Shown here: positions 35,890-46,800 of the stretch, piece after piece | Position numbering within the stretch: position 1 is the stretch's first letter | Layout: each line of letters begins with the position of its first letter | DNA from: Selenomonas sp963544755 | GTDB lineage: Bacteria; Bacillota; Negativicutes; Selenomonadales; Selenomonadaceae | Length of the DNA stretch: 64,000 nucleotides | NCBI GenBank assembly: GCA_963544755.1 | Contig: CAUUGH010000001.1 | Span: 1-64,000, forward strand | Direction: 5' to 3' | Program-made: the position numbers and the translations under genes | The notes under the pieces: model-generated | Database searches by the model: none | Told to the model about the DNA's origin: nothing | Seen by the model: the letters and a program-made list of their open reading frames with translations, nothing else

Positions 35890-37680
35890 ATGACACAGCA
35901 AGATTCACGGATGAGACCAAAGAAGTTTTTTTCAGCATCTAGTGCCAAACGGTTTTCTTATGCCATTAGTCTTATATTGTTAAGCAGGGCACTCACTCCT
36001 TTTTGCGCCGCAGCCGCAGCGACTCTAGATACTGCACTTGAAGAACAAAGCACGATGCAGCGAGCATCGGCAGCAGCTGCGCCGCTGATGCCAACGGGAA
36101 GCGTTTTTCAAGAAGAGCAAGAGCCGCTAAAAGAGCCAAGCAGCACAAAAGTCTATTTAGCAAATGATGATGTAAAAGCCGCAGAAGATGCGATCTTTGT
36201 GCGCCGCTATACGTTTTCGGGCGATAACCCCGTAACAGATGCAGAGCTTTGCACACTGCTTGAAAAGCACAAAAGAAAATATGCAAGCTTTTCAGACCTT
36301 GAAGCACAAGCAGCAGAGATCACGAAGTATTTGCAGCAAAAAGGCTACTTCGTTGCCTTTTCATACCTTGCGCCGCAGGATTTTGCAGACGGCACGGTAG
36401 ATTTTACTATCGTAGCAGGACACTATGATAAAATTCTCATCAACAACCATTCATACCTAAAAGAGTCTGCAATCCGTCGCGAGATGGGAATAAAAACGTC
36501 AGATCTTATAAAAAAGAATGAATTAAACCGCGGCGTCTGGCTGACAAACGATCTTTTCCGCATCGAAGTACACACACAGATCAAAGCCGGCAGCCGCCAA
36601 GGTACATCAGATCTCGCAGTTGATGTAAAAAATAAGGGCAATCGCCTGTGGGGCTACGTCGGTCTTGATAACGGCGGCTATCGCTACACCGGTCGCTACC
36701 AGTACAGTGCGTTCTTAAACTATGCAAGCCCCTTTCGAGAAGGCGACCTTTTTTCCATCGGTGCTGTCTTATCAAACGGCGGTATGTGGTCAGGCTCGGC
36801 ATCTTATACGACACCGATCTTAAAGCAGGGCGAACGTATCGGTGTAAGCTATGCACGCTCGCACTACACCTTAGGCGGCGCTTTTTCCGCGCTGGAATAT
36901 AAAGGCACGGCACAGACGCTAAGCGTTTGGTGGCAGCACAATTTTAAGCGCAGCCGCGACTTTAACCTTTACGCCACGCTGCGTTTTGATCGCAAGGTGC
37001 TAAATGACGAAGCGACAGCCATGGCTTATGAAAATCCCAAGGGGGCAAAAAATTGGGTGGTTAGCGTCAACGGTGATAATCTTGATCGCATTTTTACAGG
37101 TGGGCGAAATACGTTTTCTCTTAGCTATACGAAAGGTGATCTTGCGATTGACGATGTACGCCAACGCCAATACGACGCATTTACAGCAAGGACACAAGGT
37201 AGCTTTGGCAAGTGGAATCTAAACCTAACGCGCCTGCAAAATGTAAGCGAGCGACTTGCGCTCTATTTAAGCTACAGCCGCCAGTGGGCAACGAAAAACT
37301 TAGACTCGTCGGAAAAATTTTCCCTCGGCGGCCCTTACGGCGTACGCGCCTACCCAACGGGCGAAGCAGCAGGCGATGACGGCTGGCGCTTTACCGGTGA
37401 GCTTCGTTGGAATCTTGCAACGCGTGAAGGCGATGACAATATCTGGCAGCTGATCGCTTTTTTCGATGCCGCCCATGCAGATCTCTACCATAACGGTTGG
37501 CTAGGCTACAAAGGACCTGTTGAGCGAAATCTCTATGGCGCGGGCATCGGTGTAAACTGGAGCAATCAGGCAAATTGGGCGGCACACCTTCATTATGCGT
37601 GGAAGCTAGGTAATGAACGGGCGCTTTCCGATACAGATCGAAGCGGCAGGTTTTGGTTTCAGCTATATAAATTTTTCTGA
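35890..37680 (+). CDS. Two-partner secretion outer-membrane translocator (ShlB/FhaC family)
   Basis: 596 residues. Signal peptide ending about residue 42 (ALTPFCAAAA), a polar linker, POTRA domains (about 95-260, RRYTFSGDNPVTDAELCTLL; LQQKGYFVAFSYLAPQDF), then a 16-strand-type beta barrel with the loop-6 motif GGPYGVRAYP (VRGY-like) and a C-terminal aromatic strand ending in Phe (FWFQLYKFF), the usual BAM signal. Exports the TpsA protein encoded 185 nt downstream. SD AGGAGG 10 nt before the ATG. A TATAAT at 35843-35848 may belong to its promoter, but its -35 is poor. Confidence 0.94.
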   Translation: MTQQDSRMRPKKFFSASSAKRFSYAISLILLSRALTPFCAAAAATLDTALEEQSTMQRASAAAAPLMPTGSVFQEEQEPLKEPSSTKVYLANDDVKAAEDAIFVRRYTFSGDNPVTDAELCTLLEKHKRKYASFSDLEAQAAEITKYLQQKGYFVAFSYLAPQDFADGTVDFTIVAGHYDKILINNHSYLKESAIRREMGIKTSDLIKKNELNRGVWLTNDLFRIEVHTQIKAGSRQGTSDLAVDVKNKGNRLWGYVGLDNGGYRYTGRYQYSAFLNYASPFREGDLFSIGAVLSNGGMWSGSASYTTPILKQGERIGVSYARSHYTLGGAFSALEYKGTAQTLSVWWQHNFKRSRDFNLYATLRFDRKVLNDEATAMAYENPKGAKNWVVSVNGDNLDRIFTGGRNTFSLSYTKGDLAIDDVRQRQYDAFTARTQGSFGKWNLNLTRLQNVSERLALYLSYSRQWATKNLDSSEKFSLGGPYGVRAYPTGEAAGDDGWRFTGELRWNLATREGDDNIWQLIAFFDAAHADLYHNGWLGYKGPVERNLYGAGIGVNWSNQANWAAHLHYAWKLGNERALSDTDRSGRFWFQLYKFF

Positions 37681-37702
37681 TATATAATCTGATATATAAG
37701 TT

Positions 37703-37850
37703 AAGAAACTACTGATAAATTTAGCAACCCCTCTTTAAGAGTAAACTACACGCACTTTCACTAACTTTATGGACAAAAGTACGCCGCCCCTACACGAAAC
37801 CTTGCCAAGAAGTCGCCCTTTGGCTTGACCTCTTGGAGTTTCAAGAGCAA
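37703..37850. repeat. Compound intergenic repeat: family A end plus family B
   Basis: Starts AAGAAACTACTGATAAATTT (family A left end), then GTAAACTACACGC and a second B start with CCCTACACGAAACCTTGCC and GGCTTGACCTCTTGGAGTTT. It fills most of the gap between the translocator and exoprotein genes, so the two may not be simply co-transcribed. Confidence 0.7.
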
Positions 37851-37864
37851 AAAGGAGAACCATC

Positions 37865-40800
37865 ATGCGCTTTATAAAAAAACAACAACGCCAAAAAAAC
37901 CTACAACACCGTAAACCCTTTATGCGCCAGCTACAGGAAAATGTGCGCCGCGCCCTTTTAAGCGGCATCGGCATCATGGCAGCTGGCGGCGTATTTATCG
38001 GCACAAGTACACCCGCGTACGCGCTTCCTACAGGCGGCGAGATAACAGCCGGCAGCGCCGAAATATCTACGAGTCAACAGGCGATGGAGATCCATCAGAC
38101 GACGCAAAACGCCGTCATTGATTGGCAAAGCTTTAACATCGCGGCAGATGAGCGCGTCAACATCTTGCAGCCCTCTGAGCAAGCGGCTCTTTTAAATCGC
38201 GTGCTAGGAAATACTCCTTCGGAAATCTTTGGCAGTTTGCAGGCAAACGGACGCGTTTTTCTCGTAAACCCGGCAGGCGTGCTTTTTGCAAAGACGGCAC
38301 AAGTAAATACCGGCTCGCTTTTTGCCTCGGCAATGAATATTACAAACGCTGACTTTATGGCAGAAAAATATGACTTTTCTGCTGCGCCGACAGTCGGCAA
38401 GGTCATAAATCGCGCCACCTTGCAGGCTAAAGAAGGTGGAACCGTCGCGCTTTTAGGTAAAGATGTGGTAAATGAAGGCGTTATCGTCGCCAAAAAAGGC
38501 ACGGCGATACTTGCGGCAGGCGATGCCGTCTCGCTTGATTTTATAGGCGATGGCAAAGTTAAAGTAGTGCCGACAAAAGCTGCACTCGTGCAAGCGGTGA
38601 AAAATAAAGGCATCGTTGATGCGCCGGGCGGTCTTGTCTTTATGTCGGCGGCAACAGGCGATGCACTTATTGGCTCTGTCGTAAATCAAGAAGGCATCGT
38701 ACGCGCGAAAAGCCTAGACGGCAAAGCCGGCACTATCCGCATGACGGCAAACGATGTATATTTAAAAGCGACCAGCACGACGGATGTAAGCGGCGAAAAA
38801 GCCGGCAAGATAGAAATTGGCGGTGGCTGGCAAGGCACAGGCGATCTCGCTCATGCCAAAAATTTAACGATCGAGCGCGGCGCAGTTTTGCGTGCGGACG
38901 CTAAAACGCAAGGCGCAGGTGGCACAGTCACCTTGTTTTCAGACGGCTTGACGCGCTTTTTTGGCGAAATTTCAGCGCGCGCCATGGGTACGGGCGCAGG
39001 CGGCAGCGTCGAAACATCGGGCAAGACCGTGCATATAAAAGGTAAAGTAGACGCATCATCGCCTTTGGGAAAAGCCGGCAAATGGCTAATAGATCCTGAC
39101 GATGTCGTTATAAGAAATTTAACGAGCGGCGAACAAGAATCAGGCTCGCTTGCCGATGCCAAGCGCATCAGCGATTCTTTAAGCTCCGGTACATCCGTAG
39201 AGGTAAAAACAGCAAGCACCAACAACGAATACAGCTTGACAGTGCAAGATGCCATCACCAAGACAGGCGGCGGTGATGCAACACTTAGCTTAAAGGCAAC
39301 GGGAAATATCGCCTTAAATGCTAACATTACCTCAACGGCGGGAAAACTTCATTTAGACATCGTATCTGACACCAATAATCGTGCCGGCGGTAATGTCAGT
39401 ATTAAAAGCGGCAAAGAAATAAAGACGCTCGGCGGCAATCTCAATATTCGCGGCGGACTTAAAGAAAACAACATTGGCTTTGCCAACTCGCAAAGTACAG
39501 CAGGCGTAGAGCTTGGGGCAGCTTTAATAGATACGCAAGGCGGCAATGTTGAATTAGCTGGCAGCACGACATCGGCCAACGCAGGTATTTCGCTTGTTGG
39601 CACAAAGATAAAAGCAGGTACGGGAAAAGTCACCTTGATCGGTAAATCCCATACGGGAAAGGGCATCGCAATCGACGCGGCAAGTAAGATCTGGGCGCGA
39701 AATATTGAAATGCGTACGGACTCTTTAGAGCTTTCCGGCACGATTGTTGGCGATGGCGATCAAAAAAGCACGGCGAAAGTCTGGACGCTATCAAGCGATA
39801 AGAAGATCCATTTTGGCACGCCAGGCGATCTTTTCCTTGCCGGCAATACTTTTTCTAGCACAGGCAAAATCCAAAACTTTAATAAAAATATCGTCGGTGA
39901 CGAAAATCAAAATACGAATATCGAAGCGAACGCTATAACAGCAGATCACGATCTCACGCTGCAAACTGGTGCAGGTAAACTGACTTTAAGCGGTGCGCTG
40001 ACAGTTGCGCCGACACATACGCTTACTCTTAGCTCGAAAAATTCCATAGAAGGCGCAGGTGTTTTAACAGCCGATGCACTCTTACTTAACGCAGCAGATG
40101 CAACGGTAAACCTAACAGGTATTCATAACCTCAAAAAACTTGACGGCGCGGCAAAAGGACTGAAGCTAAAAAATAATCAAAGCCTTACAGTCGGCGAAGA
40201 TAAAGGACTTATGAGTAAAGAAGGCGGCGTAGATTTAGACGTCGTCGGCGATCTAAGCGTTGGCGCACAGGGCATAAAAAACACTTCGGGAGCATTAAAG
40301 CTAAAAGCCGGTGCGGCGATAAAACTAGAGGAAAATGCCAAAATCGAATCTACAGGCAAAGCTTTGACCTCGCTTGAAGCTGCGGCAGTAAACTTTGCTA
40401 AGAACAGTAAAGTTAAGACTACAGGCGCTTTAATAAACGTCAAGACCGACGCGCTGACGCTGCCAAATGAGGCAAAGGACACTCTTTCTAGTGCAAACGG
40501 CAATATAAGCATCGAAACAAAAACGGCCGGCAAGACTATGAGCGTCGGGGCAGCATCAGCTGCGGATCTCGCGCTTTTAAATCTTGATTTTATCAACTCG
40601 GGGACAGGAGAAATTCATCTCGGCAACGAACATACAGGCAACATCGAAATTGCCGGAGCAGACGTAAAAGCGCCGCTCTTAGTAGATTCCGGCGCGACGA
40701 TCAAATTTTCAGGCGCGATCACAAATAAAAGCGGCAAAAATATGACCTTTAGAGCAAACAGCATAGACTTTGCTGCAGGTGCAAATATTGCAGCGGATAA

Positions 40801-43800
40801 AGCTACGCTGACGATGCTGGCAAATACCGTCACAAATTGGCAAAATGCGTTCTTTGCCGATACAAACGGCAAGGGAACCTTCGTCTTAAAGCCGCGTACG
40901 GCAGGTGATTTCCTCGTCGGTGGGACAACAGGGCTTGTCACAGACGATGGCTTTGCCAAGCTAAAGGCGGGCAATTTCTACAATGTCGCTATAGGCGATA
41001 AGGAAAATAACGGACAGGCGACGGTTCTAGGCATTAGCGCAGGTAATTTACCGAAGTATACGAGCATATTGACAAAGGGCAAGATCTCGATAACAGGCGC
41101 TGTAGTAGGTACGCCGACAGATACGCTCGCGCTTTACGCCGATGCGCCGGGGGCATCACTTGGCGACGCTTTAGAGCAAAGTGCGCCCCTTACGGTAGGA
41201 AACCTCCTGCTAACCGGCAAAGGCTCTTTGGATCTAAGCACCCAAGCAAATAAAATCACCAACATCGCCGCCGATATGAAAGACGGCGATCTAAAGCTAA
41301 AGAATCAGACGCATATGAAAGTCGCTGTAGTAGAAGATCGCACAGTAAAGCCTTCAAAAAATATCGAAGGACTAAAGACCAAATCAATGGACTTACGCCT
41401 TGCAGCCGGCAAAAAACTCACGATAGAAAGTAATTTAATTTCAACCAACGATACCAAGATCACCGCCGACGATCTCGATCTCGGCACGAAAGTCAATGTA
41501 GGAAAGAAACTTACGCTTGAAAAAGCAAATACGGCAAACGCCATCAACGTCGGTACAAAAGCCGGCGATTGGAACGTCAACAATGCAAACTACGGCGAAA
41601 TAAAGCTAGGCGGTGCATCGCAAACAGGCGACATAAATATACAAGATGCGACCTTTAAAAAGCCTTCTGACATCGAAACGCAAGGCAAAGTCACACTAAA
41701 AGGCGCGACAAAAGCAGGAGCAGACGGCAAGGGCGACATGAAGATCAAAGCAAATGCCGCAGAGCTTCCGACAGCAAGCGATACACTCGCCGCTAAAAAT
41801 CTAGAGCTTAATCTAACGGGCGAGCTTAATCTTGGAAACGGCAAGATCAAAGGTCAAAAAGACGGCAAGGTCAAAGTAAGCGGCGTGCCGTCAGGTAAAG
41901 ACATATATTTTAGCAATAATAAAATGCCCGGACACAGCCCTGATTATTACATCTCATATAAGACGATCAATGAAACATTTGAAAACTTCGGCGGCTTTGA
42001 TATTGCAGGATCCGAAAAACTCTATTTCTACGAGGGAAAAGTCAATAAATCAATCAAGGCAGCAGGAAAAAGAGGCGTTGAAGTGCGCGGCGATTTAAGC
42101 GTCGAAGGTGATGGCACGAAACTAACGATTGGCGAAAAACCGCCGTCTGCAGGGGCTTTTCCAGATTCGGTAATCACGGGTAAATTTACCATCAGAAATG
42201 GCAAAACTGTAAGCGTCAAGGGTAAGGGCGCAGCAATAGAAATAAATACAGGAGATAATATTCACCTAGAAGATAGAGCTAGTCTAAATGTCGCAGGTGA
42301 AAACGCGAATTTTAAGCTAAAAGCACGCAACGGCGATGTCATCCTTGACAATATGGCAAAGGTAAACGTCGTAGCAGGTGGCAATATACAAGGCGATCTG
42401 ACAGGGCAAAAACTATTTTTGCGTCAAGGTGCGCTAATAAATACCGGTGATGCTCCAAACAGTATCCTTCGTATACACACAGACGAGATAGGCGCAGCTA
42501 ATAATGACGGCGTGACCAATATAATAGGTAAAGGCGGACTTGCCATCTCGCCAAAGTCAAGAGATCGACAAGTGACAATAAATAACACCGCCACAGGTAC
42601 AGGGCTTCATATTACAGGCAATCAGCTAAACGGCGAGTTGTTTGGCAAAGAATTTTCCTCTTTGACCGTCGGCGACGAAGAAACAGGCGATGTCTTGCTA
42701 GACGGTTTGACAGCAGATAATCATGTGGCGATCCACACGGCAGCTAACAGGAAATTAACCATCGGCGCAGGCGGCTTGACTGTTGGCGACAATCGCCGCG
42801 TTACACTAAAGACCGGCTCGGTAGAAAATAATAACGGCGCAGGTAGCATCACCGTTGGCACCGGCAGTACGCTCAATCTAAATACAAACAGCATCGAACA
42901 CCTCAAAGCAAACGCTGCGATCCCATCTGTAAACGGCACAGGCACGCTTGGCATCGCCACCTATGACGGCACGAAAACCATCGGCCTTGGCGATGCAGCA
43001 GCAGGCGATCTGCGCTTGACCAATGAGAAATTTACAAATGTATTTGGCTCTAATTTTTCGCATTACAGCATTGGTAACGGCGCACAAGGAACGATAAACG
43101 TCAATGGCTCGACCCTTAGCAAAGATGTAACCTTGCAAGCGAACACGATAAATTTCGCAGGTGATTTGAACATTGCCGAAAAAACCTTGACCATCCATGC
43201 TAAGACAGCGGCAAATCAGACGGCAGGCAGTATAACGGCAGCAAAACTTGCCGCTATCGGCGGTAATATCGCGCTTGAAAAAGAAAATAAGATCAAAACG
43301 CTTGCAGCCGATGCGCTTTCTGTTAAGGTTAAGTCCGATACGCTGACTATCGGCAAGGTCAAAACGCCGGAAGGCGCAGAGGCTCCTTCGCGCACGCTTT
43401 TAGGCGTAAAAGCAGGTAAAATCGGCACTGCGGCAGGTGACATCGTGCTTTCTGCCGACGCTATGAATTTTGAAGAAGCCGTAAGCGGTGAAGGAAATCT
43501 CACCATAGAGCAAAAGACCGCTTCAACGAACTTAAACATCGGTACGGTAGGTACAGGACTTACCTTGCCGGCAAGCATCTTTGGCGGTGCAAAGATAAAA
43601 GACGGCTTTAAGCACGTTTATCTGGGAAGAGAAGATGCGACAGGCGCGACAAAAGTCGGCTCTAGCCTAAACTTTGTCGATCCGACGACGATTCGTTCCG
43701 GCAAAACCGCAGGCTCTTTGACACTTGATGCGACGGCAAAGATCAAGACGGGCGGCAACGATTTTACGCTTGAGTCAAAGAATTTGACGCAAGAAGCAGG

Positions 43801-46800
43801 AAGTGAAGTCGATACAGCCGAGGGCGCACTTACGCTAAAGACTGACAAGATCGATCTAAATGGCAAGCTAAAAGGTAAAAAAGCTCTAAATGTCTTGCCG
43901 CTTTCATCTAATCAAGATATCAGCCTTGGCGCAGATGATCCATCAAAACTTTCTTTGCTCAATCGTTATTTTGAAGGCAATAATCGCGTGTTTTGGGATT
44001 ATGAGATCATAAATATCGGCGATCGAAATGGCAGCGGCAGACTCTACCAAAGCGGCAGCATTGATATGCCGTTTAAGGTAAACATTCAACAGGCAATAGC
44101 TACTAGCTCCGGCGGCGTAAATATCACAGGTACGATCAAGACAAACGGCAAAGACTACACCATAGCTAGCCGCGAGGTCAATCTAAATAACGCGACGATC
44201 TCAGCAGACGATCCAAAAGGCATACATCATGGTAATGTCGCTATCAATACAGATAAATTAACTAATACAAACAGCAAGATCCAAGGTCACGGCGAAGTTT
44301 CCTTTGATACCTATACGCGAGGTAAAACGCTAAACTTTGGCACGCCGAGCACGGGCGGCGCTGCATCAGATTCGACGCTTTCGTCTGATATTTTCAGCGG
44401 CACGGGGCTTTTGCAAAAAAACAGCGACGGCAAAGGCTTTAAGCGTATCCGTATCGGCGGGGAAAATGCAGGAAATATCAATGTAGGTAATGTCGATATA
44501 AAAGAAGGGCTTGCCGACACACTCAGCCTAAAAACAAATGGCGCAGTTAATTCAACAGGTGTCTTAAAATCTGCCAAGACGCTGGAAATAGAGGCAAATT
44601 CTGTTAATTTAACAGGTGATAACGAGATCAAAAATCTCGGCAATATTACTTCGGCAAACGGGGTAAACATCGAAACGAAAGGTACTACGACCGTAACGGG
44701 CAAGATAGAAGGAAAAGATGCAACAGTTCAGATTAAAAATAAAGGCGGCAATGTGACAATCGCCGCCGGCGGCTCGATCGTTGGCACAGGCACAGCAGAT
44801 GTTGTTGTCGAAGCACAAGGCGGCGCCTTTAAGAATAAAGCAGGCAAAAATGCTTTAAAGACCGCGCCCGGTCGGCGTTATATCGTGCATACGCAAGATT
44901 CGGTAGAAAACGAAATAGACGGGCTTCACTTTGATTTTCGCCGCTATGGCACGGACTATAATGAAAGAGATTCTATTACGGTTCCTGCCGGCAAGAACGC
45001 TATGTTCTACAAATATCAGCCGGTGCTAAAACTCTACTCAACACGCGCCTATGGTGATGATAACGGAGCCTTTTTTAACGATGGCTCTGGCTATCGTATA
45101 GTCGATGACGGCAACGAAAAACGCCGCGAACTAGATAAAGACGCCATAAAGAAAATCCACGACACACGCGCCAACTCAAGTAGCCATCACTTCACGACGA
45201 GTAAAAAGACAAACGCCAACGCCGACATTACATCTGCCGCCGGTACCATATCTAAGGCAGATGAAGATACTAAGATTCGCCCGGGCGCACGCACCTACGG
45301 CACCGATGCGACAAACGCCAACGAGAAAATAGAATACACAGGGCCAAACGAGCTTAACTATAAGATCACAGTCGACTATCGCATCGTGCCGCGCGTCGTT
45401 AAGGTCACAGGCAAAAACGATACAGTTACCTACAATGGCAATCCTCACACCTACACAGGAACGAACGGTGTAACCTTTCAAAACTTTGCCAACGAAGAGA
45501 CATTTGCTACGCCGGGGCTTCTTTCAGGAGCTGTTTCTTATACAAAGATCGCCGATAAAACCAAAACAAGCGGCTATGCACAAGGTGCCGTTCACGCCGG
45601 CGAATATGTCGTTGATCTTGCAAACAGCAACCTTAAAGCGAGCAATTACACATTTAAATATGTGCAAGGGAAATTAACGATCAAGCCGCGCGATATTCAC
45701 TTTAACGCACCAAATGGCGAACGTATCTACGGCACAGCAAATGATACCGTCAACATGACATCAAATACGACATACACAGGTACACTCTTAGCCGGCGACA
45801 GCTTTTCTAAATACACCGTTCGCGCAATCGACAACAGCGGCAACGCCGTCACCGAGCGTACAGGTGTCGGCAGCTATACCATGACGCTTGACGGCGCGAC
45901 GCTTGCTAAAGACAGCAAAAGCTACGACAGCGACTACAACATCACCGCGACTACAGGCACGCTTAGCATCAAAAAGCGCGATCTTTACATTAAGGCCGGC
46001 GACAAAAGCCGCACCTACGGCGATGCCAATGAAAGCGCCGGCTATATCCATGGCACAAAAAAAGTCAATATCGACCAGACAACAGCGACGACAGGGCTTG
46101 TAAACGGCGATACCGTTGACGATGTAGAAGAAACGATCGACCAAAGAGCGACCTCTTCGACCGATGCAGGTACAACCGGTCTTTGGACAAAGGCAGATGC
46201 TGCCCATTTTTCCTCAGGCACAGCAAACAACTACAATATACATTATACTAAAGGCAGCCTTAGCATAGAAAAACGTGCGCTAAAACTCGCCGCCGGCGAC
46301 AAGAGCCGCATCTATGGCACAGCTAACGAAACAGCAGTCTATACTAACGGCACCCGACTTTTCCGCATCAAAGAGGGCAATTTAGTAAACAGCGACAGCA
46401 TCATCAGCGCACAAGAAACTATCGATCCACGCGCTAACATCCGAACAGACGCAGGCACTAAAGGGCTTACGACGAAAATTACCAACGCCGTCTTCGGTAC
46501 GGGAAAAGCCAGTAACTATGATATAAGCTACGAGGAAGGAAGCTTTACGATCACGGCGCGTGATTTAAAACTTCATGCCGGTGACAAAAGCCGCATCTAT
46601 GGCACAGCTAACGAAACAGCCGAATATATAAATGGCACTAAGAAATTTAGTATCGAGCAGACGACGCCGACAAGCGGCTTAGTAAACGGCGATAGCATCG
46701 CCGATGTCGAAGAAACGACGAATGCGACAGGTAAGACCAATGTCGGTGCGTCAGGGCTAAAGACATCAATTAAAAATGCACGCTTTAGCAAAGGAAAAGC